The notes beneath the pieces were generated by a model. The model saw only the letters and a list, made by a program, of their open reading frames with translations. It did not search any database and was not told the origin of the DNA. A stretch of DNA of 14,881 nt from NCBI GenBank assembly GCA_047974225.1, contig JBKECD010000074.1:1-14881 (forward strand), written 5' to 3'. This stretch comes from JBKEDC01 sp047974225. GTDB taxonomy: Bacteria > Bacteroidota > Bacteroidia > Bacteroidales > Prolixibacteraceae. The stretch's first letter is position 1; each line of letters opens with the position of its first letter. Below, piece by piece: positions 7,460-14,542 of the stretch. A program made the translations under genes and the position numbers.

Positions 7460-7483
7460 AACCCTTACTTTTGAAGCATCAAA
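7460..7483 (+). repeat. 24-bp direct repeat, upstream copy (carries -7 box)
   Basis: AACCCTTACTTTTGAAGCAT, followed by CAAA, is identical to 8209-8232; the two copies are 749 bp apart and bracket the two-gene module. The repeat contains TACTTTTG (7466-7473), a perfect TAnnTTTG -7 box, 36 bases before the GNAT-like start, so it probably supplies that gene's promoter. No -33 TTTG is visible at 19-21 bases. Confidence 0.9.
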
Positions 7484-7509
7484 TAATCGAACACTCTTAA
7501 AACACGCCA

Positions 7510-8034
7510 ATGAAACAAAACCCTAAACATATTGAAATCGAAATCGACAAATTAACAAACTCTATCGAAAACACCATCACGGGCGATAGCTTCCAAACAG
7601 ACGTTTCCCTAATTTCCCCTAATGATTTAAAATCAATCACAAAGAAGAACAAATGGTTGTTTGACTGGAAAGGAGAATTTAAACAAGCTGATAGAGATAT
7701 TTATAAATTGACAATCAAAGACAATCCGAACATCATTCAGGGGTTAATCAGCATTACAGAAAGAGAAGACCATGTTTATTTACACTTAATTGAAAGCGCA
7801 CCATTCAACCTCGGACAAAATAAAGTTTATCTAGGCGTGCCAGGCAATCTTTTTGCTTTTGCCTGCCGCGTTTCATTTCATCGAGGATTTGAGGGCTACG
7901 TTTCTTTTTCAGCAAAAACTCAATTAATCGACCACTACATAAACACACTTGGTGCTATCAATGTCGGAGGACAATTGATGATCATAAACACCAATGCGGC
8001 CTTAAAACTAATAAACAAATACTTTAAAAATTAA
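7510..8034 (+). CDS. GNAT-fold acetyltransferase-like protein, possible toxin of a two-gene module
   Basis: A 174-residue soluble protein. The central part resembles GNAT acetyltransferases: an NPNIIQGLISI strand (72-82), DHVYLHLIESAPFN (87-100) at the substrate side, GVPGNLFAFACRVSF at 109-123 where motif A binds the acetyl-CoA pyrophosphate, and DHYINTLGA (141-149) as in motif B. The canonical Q/RxxGxG/A is degenerate (GVPGN), so activity is unproven. Five bases after its stop begins a 56-residue basic protein, and both lie inside 24-bp direct repeats. I recall similar pairs in Bacteroidetes genomes. GNAT toxins such as TacT/AtaT acetylate aminoacyl-tRNA, but assigning this pair to toxin-antitoxin systems is inference from architecture. 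No signal peptide or membrane segment. Confidence 0.7.
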   Translation: MKQNPKHIEIEIDKLTNSIENTITGDSFQTDVSLISPNDLKSITKKNKWLFDWKGEFKQADRDIYKLTIKDNPNIIQGLISITEREDHVYLHLIESAPFNLGQNKVYLGVPGNLFAFACRVSFHRGFEGYVSFSAKTQLIDHYINTLGAINVGGQLMIINTNAALKLINKYFKN

Positions 8035-8039
8035 TTACT

Positions 8040-8210
8040 ATGGGATTAATCAAAGAACCACTAGATGTTAACTTCACCGTTGACCCTAGACCGCTGACCG
8101 AGAATGAAAAGAAAACAATTAGCGACTACATCAAGGCTGACAAAGAAAAAAGAAGAAAGAAAAAACACCTTACTACCGCCAAATCACGCACTCTTTCTTC
8201 AACCATATAA
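8040..8210 (+). CDS. small basic protein (56 aa), possible antitoxin partner
   Basis: The frame begins MGLIKEPLDVNFTVDPRPLT, continues ENEKKTISDYIK and ends in a Lys/Arg-rich tail (KADKEKRRKKKHL, about 32-44) and a Ser/Thr-rich end. The segment from GLIKEPLDV to SDYIK looks like a conserved small-protein motif of Bacteroidetes, which supports a real gene. It starts five bases after the GNAT-like gene, so the two are almost surely co-transcribed. Its TAA (8208-8210) overlaps the second 24-bp repeat by two bases, so the module ends exactly at the repeat. An antitoxin role is inferred from size, charge and pairing only; no DNA-binding fold could be identified. Confidence 0.72.
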   Translation: MGLIKEPLDVNFTVDPRPLTENEKKTISDYIKADKEKRRKKKHLTTAKSRTLSSTI

Positions 8211-8232
8211 CCCTTACTTTTGAAGCATCAAA
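8209..8232 (+). repeat. 24-bp direct repeat, downstream copy (rpe promoter region)
   Basis: Identical to 7460-7483. Its TACTTTTG (8215-8222) is the likely -7 box of rpe, 21 bases before the rpe ATG. The copy therefore belongs functionally to rpe, and the upstream copy reproduces the same promoter segment before the inserted module. Confidence 0.9.
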
Positions 8233-8243
8233 ACAAAACCATC

Positions 8244-8900
8244 ATGACCCAAAGACTTATTTCCCCCTCGATTCTTGCTGCCAACTTCTTGGAACTGGGC
8301 AAGGAAATTGAAATGTTGAATAATAGCGAAGCCGACTATATCCATTGCGATGTGATGGATGGTGTGTTTGTGCCCAACATCTCTTTCGGATTGCCTGTGA
8401 TTCAGCAGGTGAAGCGCATCGCCACGAAACCGCTCGATGTGCATCTGATGATTGAGAACCCTGACATCTATCTCGAAGATTTTCAGAAAGCAGGAGCCGA
8501 TTTGCTCACAGTGCACTATGAAACCTGTCGGCATTTGCACCGCACCCTGCACCGCATCAAAGAGCTAGGCATGAAAGCTGGCGTGTGCCTCAATCCACAT
8601 ACGCCCGTTTCGGTGTTGGAAGAAATCATTCCCTATGCCGATTGCATCATGCTCATGACGGTGAACCCCGGCTTTGGCGGACAGAAATTCATTAAAAGCA
8701 GCTATGAGAAAGTGCGCAAGCTCCGTGCCATGGTCGATGCGCTCAACCCCAATTGCCTTATCGAGATTGATGGCGGAGCAAACTATGAAACCGGAGCAAA
8801 ACTCTATGAAGCAGGCGTGGATATGCTCGTAGCTGGAAGCTTTGTTTTCAATGCGAATAGTCCAATTGAAACGATTAAGGGGCTGAAGGAGTTGCCCTAA
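8244..8900 (+). CDS. rpe: ribulose-phosphate 3-epimerase
   Basis: Interconverts D-ribulose 5-phosphate and D-xylulose 5-phosphate in the pentose phosphate pathway. The 218 residues match the family. A TIM barrel with SPSILAANF at 7-15; metal and catalytic residues His34 and Asp36 (YIHCDVMDG), His67 (DVHLMI) and Asp176 (IEIDGG); MTVNPGFGGQKFI forms the phosphate loop. The frame can be extended to a TTG at 8220, but that codon lies inside the -7 box and the added residues are not conserved; ATG at 8244 gives the usual N-terminus. No intrinsic terminator is visible after the stop; the MITE-like element begins 63 bases later. Confidence 0.97.
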   Translation: MTQRLISPSILAANFLELGKEIEMLNNSEADYIHCDVMDGVFVPNISFGLPVIQQVKRIATKPLDVHLMIENPDIYLEDFQKAGADLLTVHYETCRHLHRTLHRIKELGMKAGVCLNPHTPVSVLEEIIPYADCIMLMTVNPGFGGQKFIKSSYEKVRKLRAMVDALNPNCLIEIDGGANYETGAKLYEAGVDMLVAGSFVFNANSPIETIKGLKELP

Positions 8901-8963
8901 AAAGCAGAATATCTCACCTACAATGCCTTTTATCTCTGACTTATTCATATATTTGCCACTCAA

Positions 8964-9150
8964 GGGGACTTCTAAAAATTAGCTGTTAGGTCATTTTGAT
9001 TTTATGAGAGATAGATTTTGGGCTAATTTCGCCAAAGCATAGCGAGCTATGGTTTAAGAGATTAGTACAAAAGATACGCTCAGAAAACAAAATGAACAAC
9101 AGCTGTATTTAGCAGCCTCCCCAATTTAAAACTAATTTTTAGAAGTCCCC
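8964..9150. mobile_element. 187-bp MITE-like element with perfect 19-bp terminal inverted repeats
   Basis: GGGGACTTCTAAAAATTAG at 8964-8982 is the exact reverse complement of 9132-9150. Inside the termini the sequence continues as imperfect inverted repeats: CTGTT...TCATTTTG-TTTT on the left against the complement of AAAACAAAATGAACAACAG on the right. There is no coding capacity. A target duplication is unclear; TTTGCCA occurs at 8952-8958 and 9156-9162, each five bases outside the termini, which may be chance. The termini resemble the insertion-sequence end at 14634-14652 (18 of 21 with two flanking bases included), so an element of that family may mobilise it. A decayed relative lies at 4021-4080. 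Confidence 0.85.
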
Positions 9151-9194
9151 GCAGGTTTGCCATTGCTGCAAAACCACAACCAAAAATTACACAA

Positions 9195-9410
9195 ATGAAA
9201 GTAATTCTCGACATCACACAAAGCAGTCGCATTCCTTTTTTCATGGAGATACTCAACAGTCTTAGCTATGTGAAGGTAATCAAGAAGATTGATGAAAAAG
9301 AAAAAAATCAAACTATTGATGACCTTACAAGCGCATTCGACGAAGTAAGGCTACATGAGGAAGGTAAAATCAAATTAAGTTCCGCAAGAGATTTCCTACA
9401 TGAGCTATGA
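9195..9410 (+). CDS. putative antitoxin of a RelE-family toxin-antitoxin pair
   Basis: A 71-residue acidic small protein with an N-terminal beta-strand-like MKVILDITQSSRIPFFMEILNSL, a YVKVIKKI strand and a C-terminal helical tail ending SARDFLHEL. Small proteins of this form precede RelE/ParE-type toxins in Bacteroidetes. The call rests mainly on the 11-base overlap with the recognisable toxin frame that starts at 9400. Gene order antitoxin-toxin with overlapping stop/start is standard for type II modules. The frame is intact although the toxin is broken, so this may now be an orphan antitoxin. It starts 45 bases after the MITE-like element, which may supply or alter its promoter; no clear TAnnTTTG is seen. 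Confidence 0.72.
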   Translation: MKVILDITQSSRIPFFMEILNSLSYVKVIKKIDEKEKNQTIDDLTSAFDEVRLHEEGKIKLSSARDFLHEL

Positions 9411-9732
9411 TATCATCGTTACCGAGTTGTTTAAGTGAAAAACGAAGCGACTAGCAAAGAAACACAAATCTCTAAAAGTCGATTTGCTGAAAATTATCGA
9501 CGAACTTGAAGACAATCCTACTTTAGGCACTCACCTAGGGAAAGACTGCTACAAGATACGTCTTGCCATCACCTCAAAAGGAAGAGGAAAAAGTGGAGGA
9601 GCACGAATAATCACTCATTTTCGAGTAATAAACAATAACGTCTTCCTAATTGACATTTACGACAAATCCGAGCAAAATAGCATATCAGATAAAGAGCTAC
9701 AAATGCTAATCGAATTGCTTGCACCTGAATAG
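9400..9732 (+). pseudogene. RelE/ParE-family toxin gene interrupted by in-frame TGA
   Basis: From the ATG at 9400, overlapping the antitoxin stop, the frame reads 12 residues (MSYDIIVTELFK), meets TGA at 9436-9438, and continues in the same frame for 97 more codons to TAG. The continuation KTKRLAKKHKSL, DELEDNPTLGTHLGKDCYKIRLA, GRGKSGGAR and LIDIYDKSE is typical of Bacteroidetes RelE-like mRNA interferases; the full length would be 110 residues. The broken codon sits where related proteins usually have Arg, so CGA to TGA is the simplest event. No downstream ATG near the start is in frame; a TTG at 9484 would omit 28 residues including the first helix. It is therefore probably inactive, unless this is a sequencing error or read-through occurs. 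Confidence 0.85.
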
Positions 9733-9784
9733 ATTGGGCTATGAAGAAGATTAAAAAGCAACAAAGAAATTAAATAACAGCACA

Positions 9785-10501
9785 ATGAAAGTCAACAGAT
9801 TCATCGAGAATTTCAAAGAAGCATTTAGCGAGGCAGCTGAATTGCCTTTTGCTTTTTGGTATTCAGACACTCCGATAGGCAAAGTGGAACAAAAGATAAA
9901 CGGATGCTTCTTCAAGGAATTTGAAAAACTCAGAGGCGGACAAGCCATATCGCTGCACCAAGATTGCATCGGCTGCATGGGAGGAAAGTTTTACACTGGT
10001 TTTACTCCGATGAATGACAGAATACCGAATTTCGTTTCCCTGAAAGAGAAATACAAAAAAACTCCCGAGATGGTCTGCGATTTTGTACAAGAAATGAATG
10101 TGCCATTAACCGACAAACAGTTTCTCAACATTTCGCCCCTAAATCAGCTCGATAGCTTTGAGCAAATACTTGGAATCATATTCTTTGCAACTCCCGATGT
10201 GCTTTCTGGACTTTCTTCATGGGCTTTCTTCGACAACAATTCCGATGATGCCGTAACAGCAAAGTTTGGTTCTGGATGTTCGTCCATTTTCACCGAAGTG
10301 GCGGTGGAAAACAGCCGAAACGGCAAACGCACATTCTTAGGATTATTCGACCCATCAGTTCGCCGACATCTTGAGGCTGAAACTCTAAGTTTTGCCATCC
10401 CTATGTCTCGATTCCGCGAGATGTATCACACCATGCGAGAAAGTTGTTTGTTTGACACTCCCGCTTGGCAAAAAATACGAAACCGTATCATTGAGGAATA
10501 A
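9785..10501 (+). CDS. DUF169 family protein
   Basis: A 238-residue soluble protein of the DUF169 family, whose biochemical role is not established. Conserved cysteines are visible in QDCIGCMGGK (Cys61, Cys64) and GSGCSS (Cys165), with the family's GLFDPSVR (186-193) and FAIPMSRF (203-210). The cysteines suggest metal or cofactor binding, but this is inference. No signal peptide or membrane segment. It starts 52 bases after the broken toxin; no separate promoter box was found. After its stop comes the 61-bp repeat, whose palindrome could act as a transcript end. The length is near the family's usual 220-250. Confidence 0.85.
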   Translation: MKVNRFIENFKEAFSEAAELPFAFWYSDTPIGKVEQKINGCFFKEFEKLRGGQAISLHQDCIGCMGGKFYTGFTPMNDRIPNFVSLKEKYKKTPEMVCDFVQEMNVPLTDKQFLNISPLNQLDSFEQILGIIFFATPDVLSGLSSWAFFDNNSDDAVTAKFGSGCSSIFTEVAVENSRNGKRTFLGLFDPSVRRHLEAETLSFAIPMSRFREMYHTMRESCLFDTPAWQKIRNRIIEE

Positions 10502-10518
10502 TAGCCCAATCTTTCTTT

Positions 10519-10579
10519 ATATCACAAAGTTACAACAAGAATTATTAAAACTTGCATTTTCTGCAAGTTTTAATAATTC
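10519..10579 (-). repeat. 61-bp direct repeat with perfect 18-bp palindrome arms, copy 1
   Basis: Identical over all 61 bases to 11816-11876. It holds a perfect inverted repeat (18-base arms starting GAATTATTAAAACTTGCA, five-base centre) at 10539-10579. The minus strand carries TAACTTTG, a perfect TAnnTTTG -7 box, pointing toward the 3' end of the DUF169 gene. In this copy the ATG of the ATPase gene is replaced by ATA at the repeat edge, so it starts no gene. It lies five bases beyond the ATPase stop codon. Confidence 0.95.
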
Positions 10580-10584
10580 ACCTT

Positions 10585-11817
10585 TTAATGCAGTCCAAGC
10601 AACCAGTTAAAGACATTGAGATGTTTCACCCCACTTCGGCTTTGGGTGAAAGATTCGGTGGTGAGTAGATATTTAGGATAATTGTCGGTAATCTTTTCCA
10701 GAGAACCAAACTCACGATCCGCAGTTTTAGGGTCGGATATTTCCCAAGCCACCTGATAATACTCCACTTCGCCTGCTGGAGTTTTACACACAAAATCCAC
10801 CTCTGCATTTCTAGCTGTCCCCGTCCAAATCTTATTACCACGCCTCAACAATTCCAGATAGACCACATTTTCCAAGACATGCCCTCGGTCAGCCATTCGC
10901 TCTCTTCCCACCAAGACATTGAGAAAACCAAGGTCAACAAGGTAATATTTCTCTTGTGTAGCCAGTTGTTTCTTTCCTTTTAAATCAAAACGATTCACCT
11001 TGTAAAACACATAGCTAGACACAATATAAGAAAGATAGTTTTCCACCGTCATGTTGTGTGTTGTCTGTCCATCTTGCTTCAGCGCTTTCGATATATTGCT
11101 AGGAGAAAGCGGATTGCCAATGTTAGAAGCCACAAACTTCATGATATTTCCGAAAGCTCGCTTGTCATTAATCTGATAGCGTTGCGCAATATCCTTTTCC
11201 ACGATGGTGGTGTAAATCGCATCGAGATATTCATAAATGCTATCGAAACCATTTTCCCGCAACTCCGCCCCTTTAGGCAGGGAGGTTTCATTAATATAGT
11301 CGAAGAATAAAGCTTCAAAATTGAGGTATTTATTAGAGCTGTCAATTTGTCGAGCATCGAGATACTCTCGAAACGAAAAAGGAAGAATGGAGATTTCAAT
11401 ATATCGCCCACTCAGCAAGGTAGCGAGTTCGCCCGACAACAGAAACGCATTTGAACCCGTGATATAAACATCGATATTCGGCTTCACAAACAAGCCATCA
11501 ACCAATCGCTCGAACTCATCTACATGCTGAATCTCATCTAAGAACACATAGCAAGGCTTCGACAAATCGAGCGATGCCACGATATATTCATACAACGCCT
11601 CTAAATCATGATGATACTTTCGCAGCTCGAATGCCTCAAAATTGAGAAACACAATCTGCTCTTGCTGCACTCCCATTCGCAACAACTCCTGCTGATAAAG
11701 CTCAAAGAGTGTGCTCTTACCACTTCGGCGCAATCCGCTCACCACTTTAATCAAATCTTTGTCTTTATAGGCAAGGAGCTTTGAAAGGTATTCTTTTCTA
11801 TCGGTATAGTTTTTCAT
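10585..11817 (-). CDS. AAA-type ATPase with C-terminal DUF4143 domain
   Basis: 410 residues. The N-terminal P-loop ATPase has Walker A GLRRSGKST (28-36), Walker B CYVFLDEIQ (89-97) and sensor-like ITGSNAFLLSG (119-129). The C-terminal DUF4143 part has the layout of a PD-(D/E)XK nuclease-like fold: LEN with Glu316, EVDFV with Asp341 and YYQVAW with Gln355. The usual ExK lysine is absent, so cleavage activity is doubtful. The family is very common and multicopy in Bacteroidetes, and its role is unknown. The gene is precisely bracketed by identical 61-bp repeats; the upstream one supplies a TAACTTTG -7 box (11822-11829) only four bases before the ATG, implying an almost leaderless transcript. 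The start is fixed by the typical N-terminus (YTDRKEYLSKL). Confidence 0.93.
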   Translation of the reverse strand: MKNYTDRKEYLSKLLAYKDKDLIKVVSGLRRSGKSTLFELYQQELLRMGVQQEQIVFLNFEAFELRKYHHDLEALYEYIVASLDLSKPCYVFLDEIQHVDEFERLVDGLFVKPNIDVYITGSNAFLLSGELATLLSGRYIEISILPFSFREYLDARQIDSSNKYLNFEALFFDYINETSLPKGAELRENGFDSIYEYLDAIYTTIVEKDIAQRYQINDKRAFGNIMKFVASNIGNPLSPSNISKALKQDGQTTHNMTVENYLSYIVSSYVFYKVNRFDLKGKKQLATQEKYYLVDLGFLNVLVGRERMADRGHVLENVVYLELLRRGNKIWTGTARNAEVDFVCKTPAGEVEYYQVAWEISDPKTADREFGSLEKITDNYPKYLLTTESFTQSRSGVKHLNVFNWLLGLH

Positions 11818-11876
11818 ATCACAAAGTTACAACAAGAATTATTAAAACTTGCATTTTCTGCAAGTTTTAATAATTC
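11816..11876 (-). repeat. 61-bp direct repeat with perfect 18-bp palindrome arms, copy 2 (ATPase promoter)
   Basis: Identical to 10519-10579, 1297 bp away. The palindrome is at 11836-11876. The -7 box TAACTTTG is at 11822-11829 on the minus strand, and the repeat ends within the ATPase ATG (11815-11817). Here the repeat works as the gene's upstream region; the palindrome just upstream of the -7 box could be an operator or a transposition end. Confidence 0.95.
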
Positions 11877-11924
11877 TCACGCTAACTCACTCTGCTTCAA
11901 GTACTATTTTTTGCTGAATTTGAT

Positions 11925-12074
11925 TCACTTCCTCCGCACTGCACAATCTTTAGTGCAATCTCCGCAAGCCGACTTTGGTTCACGGCAATAAAATCGCTTC
12001 AGCGATTTCACGGTGCGATAAATCACCACAACAAGCACTAGGGCAATAATCAAATATGTTATCAGTTCTTGCAT
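11925..12074 (-). CDS. FeoB-associated Cys-rich membrane protein
   Basis: A 49-residue protein with one membrane helix at about residues 5-19 (ITYLIIALVLVVVIY) and a cytoplasmic tail with four cysteines (Cys30, Cys37, Cys40, Cys44) in the pattern FYC...SACGDCTKDCAVRRK. This matches the small FeoB-associated Cys-rich family found next to feoB in Bacteroidetes and Firmicutes. It may deliver or sense iron at the FeoB pore, but its role is unproven. It lies 86 bases downstream of feoAB on the same strand, separated by GC-rich palindromic repeats. Confidence 0.9.
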   Translation of the reverse strand: MQELITYLIIALVLVVVIYRTVKSLKRFYCREPKSACGDCTKDCAVRRK

Positions 12075-12079
12075 AATAA

Positions 12080-12108
12080 GCCCCCTCCAACTCCCCCAAG
12101 GGGGAGAG
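12080..12108 (+). repeat. GC-rich palindromic repeat, intergenic copy downstream of feoAB
   Basis: GCCCCCTCCAACTCCCCC, then AAGGGGGAGAG, matches the reverse complement of 5124-5152 at 27 of 29 positions. It has a nested CTCCCCC-AA-GGGGGAG palindrome. It lies between feoAB and the small Cys-rich gene and may affect the mRNA there. Confidence 0.8.
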
Positions 12109-12128
12109 TCTAATTTTATTTGCCCCCC

Positions 12129-12154
12129 GCCCCCTCGGTGAGGTCGGGAGGGGC
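12129..12154. repeat. second GC-rich hairpin downstream of feoAB
   Basis: GCCCCCTC at 12129-12136 faces GAGGGGC at 12148-12154 around GGTGAGGTCGG, giving a stem of about seven pairs with one bulge. No T-run follows on the minus strand, so it is a weak terminator at best. It lies six bases past the feoAB stop and, with 12080-12108, forms a composite GC-rich block. Confidence 0.6.
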
Positions 12155-12160
12155 TTTAGC

Positions 12161-14536
12161 CTAAAACATTTCCGCCACCGTTTTCACCACCCACGCCAGC
12201 ACCCATGCTAGCCCTGTGGTGTAAACCATCGTGAAGACCGCCCACAGCGTTCGCCCCGATTCACTCCTAATCGTGGCAATCACCCCGATGCAGGGGAAGT
12301 AAATCAACACAAAGATGAGAAATGCCAATGCCACCGCACTTGAAATCACCACTTCACCAGCTCGCTTGCCCGAAGTGTATTTCTCTGAACGCAAACGGTT
12401 TTGCAGGGAAGCATTGCCCTCGTCGGCATCTTCCACCTGATAGAGCACGCCCAAGGTGCTCACCACAATTTCTTTCGCTGGCAGACCCGCCACCAACGCC
12501 ACACTCATCTTCCAATCGAAGCCCAAAGGACGCATCATCGGTTCGACAAAATGCCCTGCACGACCTAAATAGGATTGCTCCAAACGAGTGGTTTCGTCCA
12601 TTCCCTCTTCATGGCGAGGGAAATAGCCCAACGCCCACACCAATACTGCGCCGAAAAGCACCACGGTGCCAATCTTCCGAAGATATTGCGAACTCTTGTC
12701 CCACATGTGCACCATGGCATTGCGCATGGTCGGCATCCGATAGGGCGGAAGCTCCATCACAAAAGGCGTTTCCTTGTTTCTGAAGATTGTTTTATTGAAG
12801 ATTTGCGCCATCAAAAAGGCGGTGATAATGCCAAACAGATAAATTCCACCCAACACCAAAGCCGCATTCGAGGGGAAAAAGGCAGACACAAAAAGCACAT
12901 AGACCGGCAGCCGCGCACTGCACGACATAAACGGCACAATGAGCATGGTGAGCAAACGATCGCCGGGATTACGCAGCGAGCGTGTCGCCATAATCGCAGG
13001 CACATTGCAACCAAAACCCATAATCATCGGAATAAACGAGCGACCATGCAGACCGAAAAAGTGCATCACCTTGTCCATGATGAAAGCCGCACGAGCCATA
13101 TAGCCCGAATCTTCCATGATGGAAATGAACAGAAAAAGGATGAGAATATTCGGAAGAAACACCAGCACACTCCCCACCCCATCAATAATGCCATTGCAGA
13201 GCAAATCATGCAGCATCCCTTCGGGCACCACACTTGTCACCCAATCATTGAGCAGCCCCACACCCGATTCAATCCATTCCATCGGATAGCTGCCCAAAGT
13301 GAAAGTAGCATAGAAGGTGAAGAGCATCAGCGCAATGAAAATCGGAATGCCCAGCAGAGGGTGCGTGAGCCAGCGGTCGATGCGGTCGGATTTCGACTCC
13401 TCGCCCGTTTCGGTGCGGACATAATTTTGCTTCAGTGCGCCAGCGATGAAGCCATATTTAGCATCGGTGATGATGGTTTCACTATCCTCATCATATAATA
13501 ATTGCAAGCGTTTGCGCTCTGCGCCCGAGAGTTCAAAGATGCGTTCCGAGTTGGCATATTTCGACACCAATTCCACGCCCAACGAATCATTTTCGAGCAA
13601 CTTAATCGCCAAGAATCGCGATGACATGGTGTCGGTGAGCGCAATATTTCCTTTCTTAATTTCATCTCGAATGCGCTGAATCGACTTTTCGATTTCCTCG
13701 CCATAGTTGATGTGCACATGACGCTCCACCTCGTCGCGGTCTTCATAGACCTCAATGGCTCGAAGCAGCAAATCATCAATGCCGACAGCCCTCGCCCCCA
13801 CCATCGGCACAAAAGGAATGCCGAGCAGCTCGCCCATCTTGTCATGCTGAAACTCAATGCCGTTCGCCTGCATCTCATCCACCATATTCAAGGCACAAAT
13901 CACCCGAATATCCATATCGATGAGCTGGGTGGTGAGGTAGAGATTACGTTCCAAATTCGACCCATCAAGGACATTGACAATAATATCTGGACGCTCATCG
14001 CGGATGAAATTACGCACAAAAACCTCTTCGGAAGAATAGGCAGTGAGCGAGTAAGTGCCCGGCAAATCCACCAAATTAAAGCGATAGCCAAACTTGCGGA
14101 ACGATGCTTTCTTGGCATCCACCGTTACCCCGCTATAATTCCCCACGTGTTCTTTCGAGCCTGAAAGCTGATTGAAAATTGTGGTTTTGCCACAGTTTGG
14201 ATTGCCCACCAGCCCGATATTAATCACTTTCGCCTTTTCTAGGGCTGAATCAATGACCGATTCCCGACTAAACACGCCTTCATAGGAATCGGGCGCAAGC
14301 GTTTTCGCCTTGTCGAGCGACACCACCTCAATCAAGCTCGCTTCCGAACGACGGAGAGTTACGTTGTAATCCAATATCTTATATTCCACTGGTCCGTTGA
14401 GCAGCGTTGATTTCACCACGCGCACTTCCTTTCCTCGCACAAAGCCCATTTCGATGATTCGACGGCGGAAAGAGCCATGTCCCAGCACTTTAACGATAAC
14501 AACCGTTTCGTTGTTTTTTACTTCTGATAATCTCAC
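12161..14536 (-). CDS. feoB: FeoA-FeoB fusion ferrous iron transporter
   Basis: GTP-dependent Fe(II) uptake across the inner membrane. The 791 residues begin with a FeoA SH3-like domain (about 1-75: RLSEVKNNETVVIVKV, RRIIEMGFVRG), usually a separate protein but often fused in Bacteroidetes. The G domain follows with G1 GNPNCGKTT (111-119), G2 GVTVD (136-140), G3 DLPG (157-160) and G4 NMVD (217-220). The membrane part contains the Gate motifs with GFGCNVPAIMATRSL and PFMSCSARLPVYVLF, including their conserved cysteines, and ends in hydrophobic helices. All motifs are intact, so it should be functional. A TATCTTTG -7 box lies at 14564-14571, and an insertion-sequence end sits 98 bases upstream of the ATG. 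The small Cys-rich partner is downstream. Confidence 0.97.
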   Translation of the reverse strand: MRLSEVKNNETVVIVKVLGHGSFRRRIIEMGFVRGKEVRVVKSTLLNGPVEYKILDYNVTLRRSEASLIEVVSLDKAKTLAPDSYEGVFSRESVIDSALEKAKVINIGLVGNPNCGKTTIFNQLSGSKEHVGNYSGVTVDAKKASFRKFGYRFNLVDLPGTYSLTAYSSEEVFVRNFIRDERPDIIVNVLDGSNLERNLYLTTQLIDMDIRVICALNMVDEMQANGIEFQHDKMGELLGIPFVPMVGARAVGIDDLLLRAIEVYEDRDEVERHVHINYGEEIEKSIQRIRDEIKKGNIALTDTMSSRFLAIKLLENDSLGVELVSKYANSERIFELSGAERKRLQLLYDEDSETIITDAKYGFIAGALKQNYVRTETGEESKSDRIDRWLTHPLLGIPIFIALMLFTFYATFTLGSYPMEWIESGVGLLNDWVTSVVPEGMLHDLLCNGIIDGVGSVLVFLPNILILFLFISIMEDSGYMARAAFIMDKVMHFFGLHGRSFIPMIMGFGCNVPAIMATRSLRNPGDRLLTMLIVPFMSCSARLPVYVLFVSAFFPSNAALVLGGIYLFGIITAFLMAQIFNKTIFRNKETPFVMELPPYRMPTMRNAMVHMWDKSSQYLRKIGTVVLFGAVLVWALGYFPRHEEGMDETTRLEQSYLGRAGHFVEPMMRPLGFDWKMSVALVAGLPAKEIVVSTLGVLYQVEDADEGNASLQNRLRSEKYTSGKRAGEVVISSAVALAFLIFVLIYFPCIGVIATIRSESGRTLWAVFTMVYTTGLAWVLAWVVKTVAEMF

Positions 14537-14542
14537 AGGATA

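Noticed and set aside
7203..7526. 107-codon plus-strand frame after glnS
   Set aside because: It overlaps the glnS end in another frame and crosses a strong terminator.
8952..9162. TTTGCCA on both sides of the MITE as its target duplication
   Set aside because: The copies are five bases away from the inverted-repeat ends on each side with unmatched bases between, so chance is as likely.
9436..9438. TGA in the toxin as selenocysteine or programmed recoding
   Set aside because: No SECIS-like hairpin was recognised after it, and the family normally has Arg rather than Cys at this position; a nonsense mutation is simpler.
9739..9774. Tiny frame between the toxin and the DUF169 gene
   Set aside because: Only about ten Lys-rich codons, with no sign of conservation.
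12575..13498. 307-codon plus-strand open frame
   Set aside because: It lies antisense inside feoB, which has every family motif; the translation is His/Arg-rich and unlike a real protein.
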